Source of the DNA: Pirellulales bacterium
GTDB taxonomy: Bacteria > Planctomycetota > Planctomycetia > Pirellulales > JADZDJ01
Length of the DNA: 35,159 nt
Assembly: GCA_035656635.1 (NCBI GenBank)
Contig: DASRSD010000148.1
Span: forward strand, 1 to 35,159
Direction: 5' to 3'
The position numbers were made by a program, and so were the translations under genes. Positions 32,106-35,159 of this stretch are shown piece after piece; the first letter of the stretch is position 1, and every line of letters begins with the position of its first letter. The notes below the pieces were generated by a model that worked only from the letters and a program-made list of their open reading frames with translations, was not told the DNA's origin and did no database searches.

Positions 32106-32684
32106 ATGTATTGGTTCGCTCTGGCCTTACGATGGTTTCACTTGGTGGCCGCCATGGTGGCGGTGGGGGGAACCGCTTTCATGCGCTTTGCGCTGGTCCC
32201 CTCGGTGAGCGTGCTGGCCGATGAGCAAAGAAAAGCCTTGCACGAGCAAATTCGTTCTCGGTGGGCCAAGTTAGTGGCCGGCTCGGTTGCGTTTTTGCTA
32301 ATCAGCGGGCTGATTAACTTCGTGCTGTTTTTGACCGAGAGCAAAACCGAGCCTTGGGCGCAATGGCATCAGGCATATAACTCGCTGTATCAATTTGTGT
32401 TCGGAGCGAAGTTTGCTCTGGCGATGGTGGTGTTTTTTATCGCTAGCGCTCTGGCGGGCCGTGGGCAGGCAACGCAAAAATTTCGCCAGGATGCCACATG
32501 GTGGATGACGGTGAATTTGGTTCTGGCGCTGGTCGTTGTGGCACTCTCCGGCGTGTTGCGCTTCACCCACGTGGGACCAACGCTACCCAAGATCGCGGCG
32601 ACTGCGACGGCTCCGGTTGAAATCGCGCTTCCAAGCAGCTCGCCGCCCTCCGCTACCCCATCAACCGGAGCCCCCGGTGGATAA
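32106..32684 (+). CDS. Four-helix membrane protein, hypothetical (CopD/DUF2269-like topology)
   Basis: This is a 192-residue protein. Membrane helices fall at about residues 4-26, 58-76, 95-114 and 130-150 (for example WFHLVAAMVAVGG and VNLVLALVVVALSGVL). A histidine in helix 1 (RWFHLVAA) and another before the tail (LRFTHVGP) recall the small haem- or copper-linked CopD-like membrane proteins, but this is not proof. The C-terminal 40 residues are Ser/Pro/Thr-rich. The gene overlaps the next by 8 bases. Confidence 0.72.
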   Translation: MYWFALALRWFHLVAAMVAVGGTAFMRFALVPSVSVLADEQRKALHEQIRSRWAKLVAGSVAFLLISGLINFVLFLTESKTEPWAQWHQAYNSLYQFVFGAKFALAMVVFFIASALAGRGQATQKFRQDATWWMTVNLVLALVVVALSGVLRFTHVGPTLPKIAATATAPVEIALPSSSPPSATPSTGAPGG

Positions 32685-32847
32685 AAAAGCCAAAAAGCGG
32701 ATTGATGTCTTGCACCAAAAACTGCAAAAGCTGCGGCAACAACTGGCTGGCGCCAAGCAGCAGCCCGACGAGCCGGGGGACATTGTGCGCTTGGAAAAAG
32801 AAATTGCCGCCGCTGACGCGGAGTTGCAGCAATTGAAATCTGCGTAA
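32677..32847 (+). CDS. Small coiled-coil protein (56 residues), GTG start
   Basis: From GTG at 32677 the frame reads a lysine-rich start (DKKAKKRIDVLHQKLQKLRQ) followed by QLAGAKQQPDEPGDIVRLEK and a second heptad helix ending in LQQLKSA. It is a helical hairpin of two coiled-coil segments with no membrane span. The start lies 8 bases inside the end of the membrane-protein gene, so translation is probably coupled. Similar short coiled-coil proteins follow membrane genes elsewhere in planctomycetes as I recall; no role is known. Confidence 0.65.
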   Translation: MDKKAKKRIDVLHQKLQKLRQQLAGAKQQPDEPGDIVRLEKEIAAADAELQQLKSA

Positions 32848-32881
32848 ACGCTCAGCCGGCGGAGAAAATTCCGACGCCCGT

Positions 32882-35159
32882 TTACTTGGTCACGGTTTCT
32901 GACGGCTTCGCCGCGGTTTGCACGGCGCTGGAGCCGTTCACGTGGTACACGCCCACCGTGGCCCGGCCGCTGCCGTCGAATTTACCCACGACCGGAATGT
33001 CGCCGGCTTGCCCGAGTTGAACGACCTTGCAGTCGGCATCTAGCTTGTGGTGATTGTGGACATCGAGATAGAACGTGCCATTGCGGTACACGCCAATTTT
33101 CTCAATGCCGTCGCCGGTCCAATCGCCAACGACGGGAATATCTCCCTTTTGGCCGAACTCGCAGATCAAATCTTTCTCGGTCAATCGGCCGTCGCCGTCG
33201 ATATCCAAGCACCAGGTGCCGTTGCGGAACACGCCAATGTGCCGCAGGCCGGTTCCCATCCAATCGCCGACAATCGCTTTTTCCACCGCCGTGCCGTAGT
33301 GGAACACGTGGTCGATGTAATCGGCCCGCAGCTTGCCGTTTTCGCCGCGCTGTAAATCGCGGCGGCCACTGGTGGCGTCGTCGGCATCAGGCGGAATGTT
33401 TTTCTTGCGCTTGGCAGTAACTTGCGTTTTGTTGAGTGGCGAGGGGAGCCCGCGATCGACTTTCACGGCATGCGGATCGAGCGGCCAGGCGGGACCGTAC
33501 AAGCCGATGTCGTCTTTGCCGTCGCCGTTCCAATCGCCCACCACCGGCTGGTCTTCGCGCGTTCCCAGGCGGGCCCAAATATCTCCCTTGTCCCAGCGGC
33601 CGTCGCCATTCAAATCGATGAACCATTGTCCGTCGGCGTAGAAGCCCAACTCGCTTTGGCCATCGCCGCGGAAATCGCCGGCAATGGGAATGCCGTCTTT
33701 CATGCCGGTGAGTTGTTGCTGCACGGTCTGGCCGTTGGCATCGATGTATGTCAACTGGGCGGAAACCATGTTCATGTCCATCCAGGTGGCCGTTTCCATC
33801 GACACGTTCGATAGATCCACGGCCACGCTTTGGGCATCGCCGCCGCGCGGGAAGCCGGCATCGACAATGCTCAAGTGCCAGGTGTAGCCGATCGCATCGC
33901 CGCTGTTCAAATCGGGATTGTTAATCAGCGGTTGATACGGCGGAATCACCAGTGGGATGAGCGGCGGCGGCGTTTCGCTGGCCAGCGGCGGCGGATTCGT
34001 GGGTGGATTTTGCGGCGGCGGAATGAAGGGCACGCGCTGCACCACCACTTCGCTGAAATTATTTTCCACCGAGTTTTGCTCGCGGCCCAACGGGATGGTA
34101 ACGATGGCGTCGAAATTCGGATTGAACGGCAACGTCGGAATGGCCGAGGGGGGCGTGTTGTGGTTGATGGCCACGCCGCCGGTGCTGCCCGGCGTGTCGA
34201 TGCCGTCAATGTAATTGGCCGGCTGAAACTCGCGAACAATATAGGTGCCGGCATCCAAATCGTCGAACTCGTAGAAGCCGTTGGCATCGGTCACGGCGGT
34301 CCGCGGCTGGCCGGCATCGTCCAAAATGGGACTGCCCGATTCGTCATACAACGCCAGCGTTACGCCCGGAATGGGCTTGTCGCCGGGCGCCCGCACGCCG
34401 GTGCGAATGGTGTCGATATTGGGCAGCGTTTGGCCAATGCCCAACACAATCGGCGGGCCGTCTTGGAACACATAGCCGGAAATGCTGCTGGGCAAGTATT
34501 CGCAGAAATCGTAATCGATGCCGTTGGCGCCGGAGGTAATGACAATTTTGTTTAACAAATCGACGGACGTGTTTTCACCCACGGTAATGCCGCCGATGGT
34601 ACCCACCATGTCCATGCCTTCCTCGTAGCCGGCCGGCTGGTGCTCGAAGACCGAATACGTGTCGGGATCCAAATCGTCGAACTCGTAATTGCCCTGGGCG
34701 TCGGTCTTGGTCGTGGCGATGACGGTGCCGCTGCTATCTAGCAGGTCGATTTGCACGTCCGAAAGGGGCAAGTCGGTTCCCGGCTCGTACACGCAATCGC
34801 CGTTGGTGTCGTTCCAGACCTTCCCCTTGATGCTGCCGGGAATGTACTCGCAAAAATCGTAATCAATGCCGTGGGCATCGGAGGTGAGCGTGATGTTATT
34901 GAGTAAATCGACGGCGCTGTTCTCGCCCACTTTAATTCCGTCGATCGTGCCGACCATGTCCATGCCCTGGTCAAAGCCGGCCGGCTGATGCTCGAACACC
35001 GAGTACGTGCCGGGATCGAGATCGTCGAATTCGTAATTGCCCTGGGCGTCGGTCTTGGTCGTGGCGATGACGTTGCCGTGATTGTCCAGCAAGTCAATTT
35101 GCACATCCGCCAGCGGAAGATCTGTTTGCGGCTCGTACACACAGTCGCCATTCACGTCG
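32882..35159 (-). CDS. Large surface protein, SdrD_B and FG-GAP-like repeats (5' end outside window)
   Basis: The frame is open at the right edge, so the N-terminus with any signal peptide is missing. At least 757 residues are visible. Three SdrD_B (Cna_B-like) domains come first, each beginning like GKVWNDTNGDCVYEPGTDLPL and containing NYEFDDLDPGTYSV; the first two are almost identical copies with a 348-bp period. A Pro/Asn-rich linker (PPPQNPPTNPPPLASETPPPL) follows. The C-terminal part has FG-GAP/VCBS-type blade repeats: GDFRGDGQSELGFY, GDWNGDGKDDIGLYG, GDWTGDGIEKIGVYRNG and GKFDGSGRATVGVY, with Asp-rich calcium-loop-like motifs. Such proteins are exported, repetitive planctomycete surface or matrix proteins; ligand and anchoring are unknown. 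I see no clear sorting signal at the C-terminus (TAAKPSETVTK). Confidence 0.85.
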   Translation of the reverse strand, partial: DVNGDCVYEPQTDLPLADVQIDLLDNHGNVIATTKTDAQGNYEFDDLDPGTYSVFEHQPAGFDQGMDMVGTIDGIKVGENSAVDLLNNITLTSDAHGIDYDFCEYIPGSIKGKVWNDTNGDCVYEPGTDLPLSDVQIDLLDSSGTVIATTKTDAQGNYEFDDLDPDTYSVFEHQPAGYEEGMDMVGTIGGITVGENTSVDLLNKIVITSGANGIDYDFCEYLPSSISGYVFQDGPPIVLGIGQTLPNIDTIRTGVRAPGDKPIPGVTLALYDESGSPILDDAGQPRTAVTDANGFYEFDDLDAGTYIVREFQPANYIDGIDTPGSTGGVAINHNTPPSAIPTLPFNPNFDAIVTIPLGREQNSVENNFSEVVVQRVPFIPPPQNPPTNPPPLASETPPPLIPLVIPPYQPLINNPDLNSGDAIGYTWHLSIVDAGFPRGGDAQSVAVDLSNVSMETATWMDMNMVSAQLTYIDANGQTVQQQLTGMKDGIPIAGDFRGDGQSELGFYADGQWFIDLNGDGRWDKGDIWARLGTREDQPVVGDWNGDGKDDIGLYGPAWPLDPHAVKVDRGLPSPLNKTQVTAKRKKNIPPDADDATSGRRDLQRGENGKLRADYIDHVFHYGTAVEKAIVGDWMGTGLRHIGVFRNGTWCLDIDGDGRLTEKDLICEFGQKGDIPVVGDWTGDGIEKIGVYRNGTFYLDVHNHHKLDADCKVVQLGQAGDIPVVGKFDGSGRATVGVYHVNGSSAVQTAAKPSETVTK
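34625..35159. repeat. Tandem 348-bp coding repeat in the surface-protein gene
   Basis: The stretch around 34660-34735 recurs almost base for base 348 bp to the right (34691 aligns with 35039), encoding two near-identical SdrD_B units of 116 residues. The right copy is cut by the window edge, so more copies may follow. Near-identity at silent positions points to recent duplication or gene conversion. Confidence 0.75.

Noticed and set aside
34600-35159. CRISPR-like regularly spaced repeats
   Set aside because: The period is 348 bp and the repeats code for SdrD_B domains in a long open frame.

Overview
The window looks like a chromosome segment of a planctomycete, probably of the Pirellulales type. 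The supporting signs are a DUF1549/DUF1553 gene followed by a DUF1501 gene, a PVC-type small basic protein (TIGR04137-like), a double-length UvrA, SdrD_B-like adhesin repeats, and short dispersed repeats both between and inside genes. This assignment rests on reading the sequence only; no database search was run.

Layout. Bases 1-5044 (minus) hold most of a tandem-duplicated UvrA that runs off the left edge. Bases 5329-7166 (plus) hold a CDP-paratose 2-epimerase-like enzyme translationally coupled to a family 2 glycosyltransferase, behind an extended -10 promoter. The small basic protein follows (7306-7659). A protoporphyrinogen oxidase (7718-9217) is on the opposite strand. Bases 9385-12461 (plus) carry a zinc-ribbon membrane protein, an MGMT-fold protein, a secreted NIPSNAP protein and a secreted FAD-linked oxidase. 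A secreted alpha/beta hydrolase and a 51-residue membrane protein lie on the minus strand up to 13729.

Bases 14346-16706 are a complete IS1-like element with 23-bp terminal inverted repeats, an 8-bp target duplication, a DDE transposase, a ribbon-helix-helix regulator and a passenger membrane protein. The transposase and regulator are divergent from two overlapping sigma70-type promoters that share a 15+15-bp palindrome, which suggests a self-contained repression switch. Immediately to the right, about 16720-17053 looks like an independent structured small RNA: a 10-bp hairpin, a pseudoknot closed by a 10-bp stem, and a strong intrinsic terminator. I do not recognise its family.

Bases 17702-20817 hold the DUF1549/DUF1553 and DUF1501 pair. 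Bases 20897-23322 (minus) hold four small genes: DUF2007-like, a membrane-anchored NADAR-like protein, DinB and SRPBCC. Bases 23509-30653 hold an AddB-AddA helicase-nuclease pair with ATGA overlap, followed by a CCA-adding enzyme-like nucleotidyltransferase, a four-helix membrane protein and an overlapping 56-residue coiled-coil protein. The right edge is the C-terminal part of a large surface protein with SdrD_B and FG-GAP-like repeats.

UvrA and AddAB give the window a DNA-repair flavour, but they are not adjacent and I see no sign that they form one system. The items most worth following up are the pseudoknotted RNA, the cargo-carrying IS with its divergent operator, and the in-frame dispersed repeats inside UvrA and the haem-synthesis oxidase.
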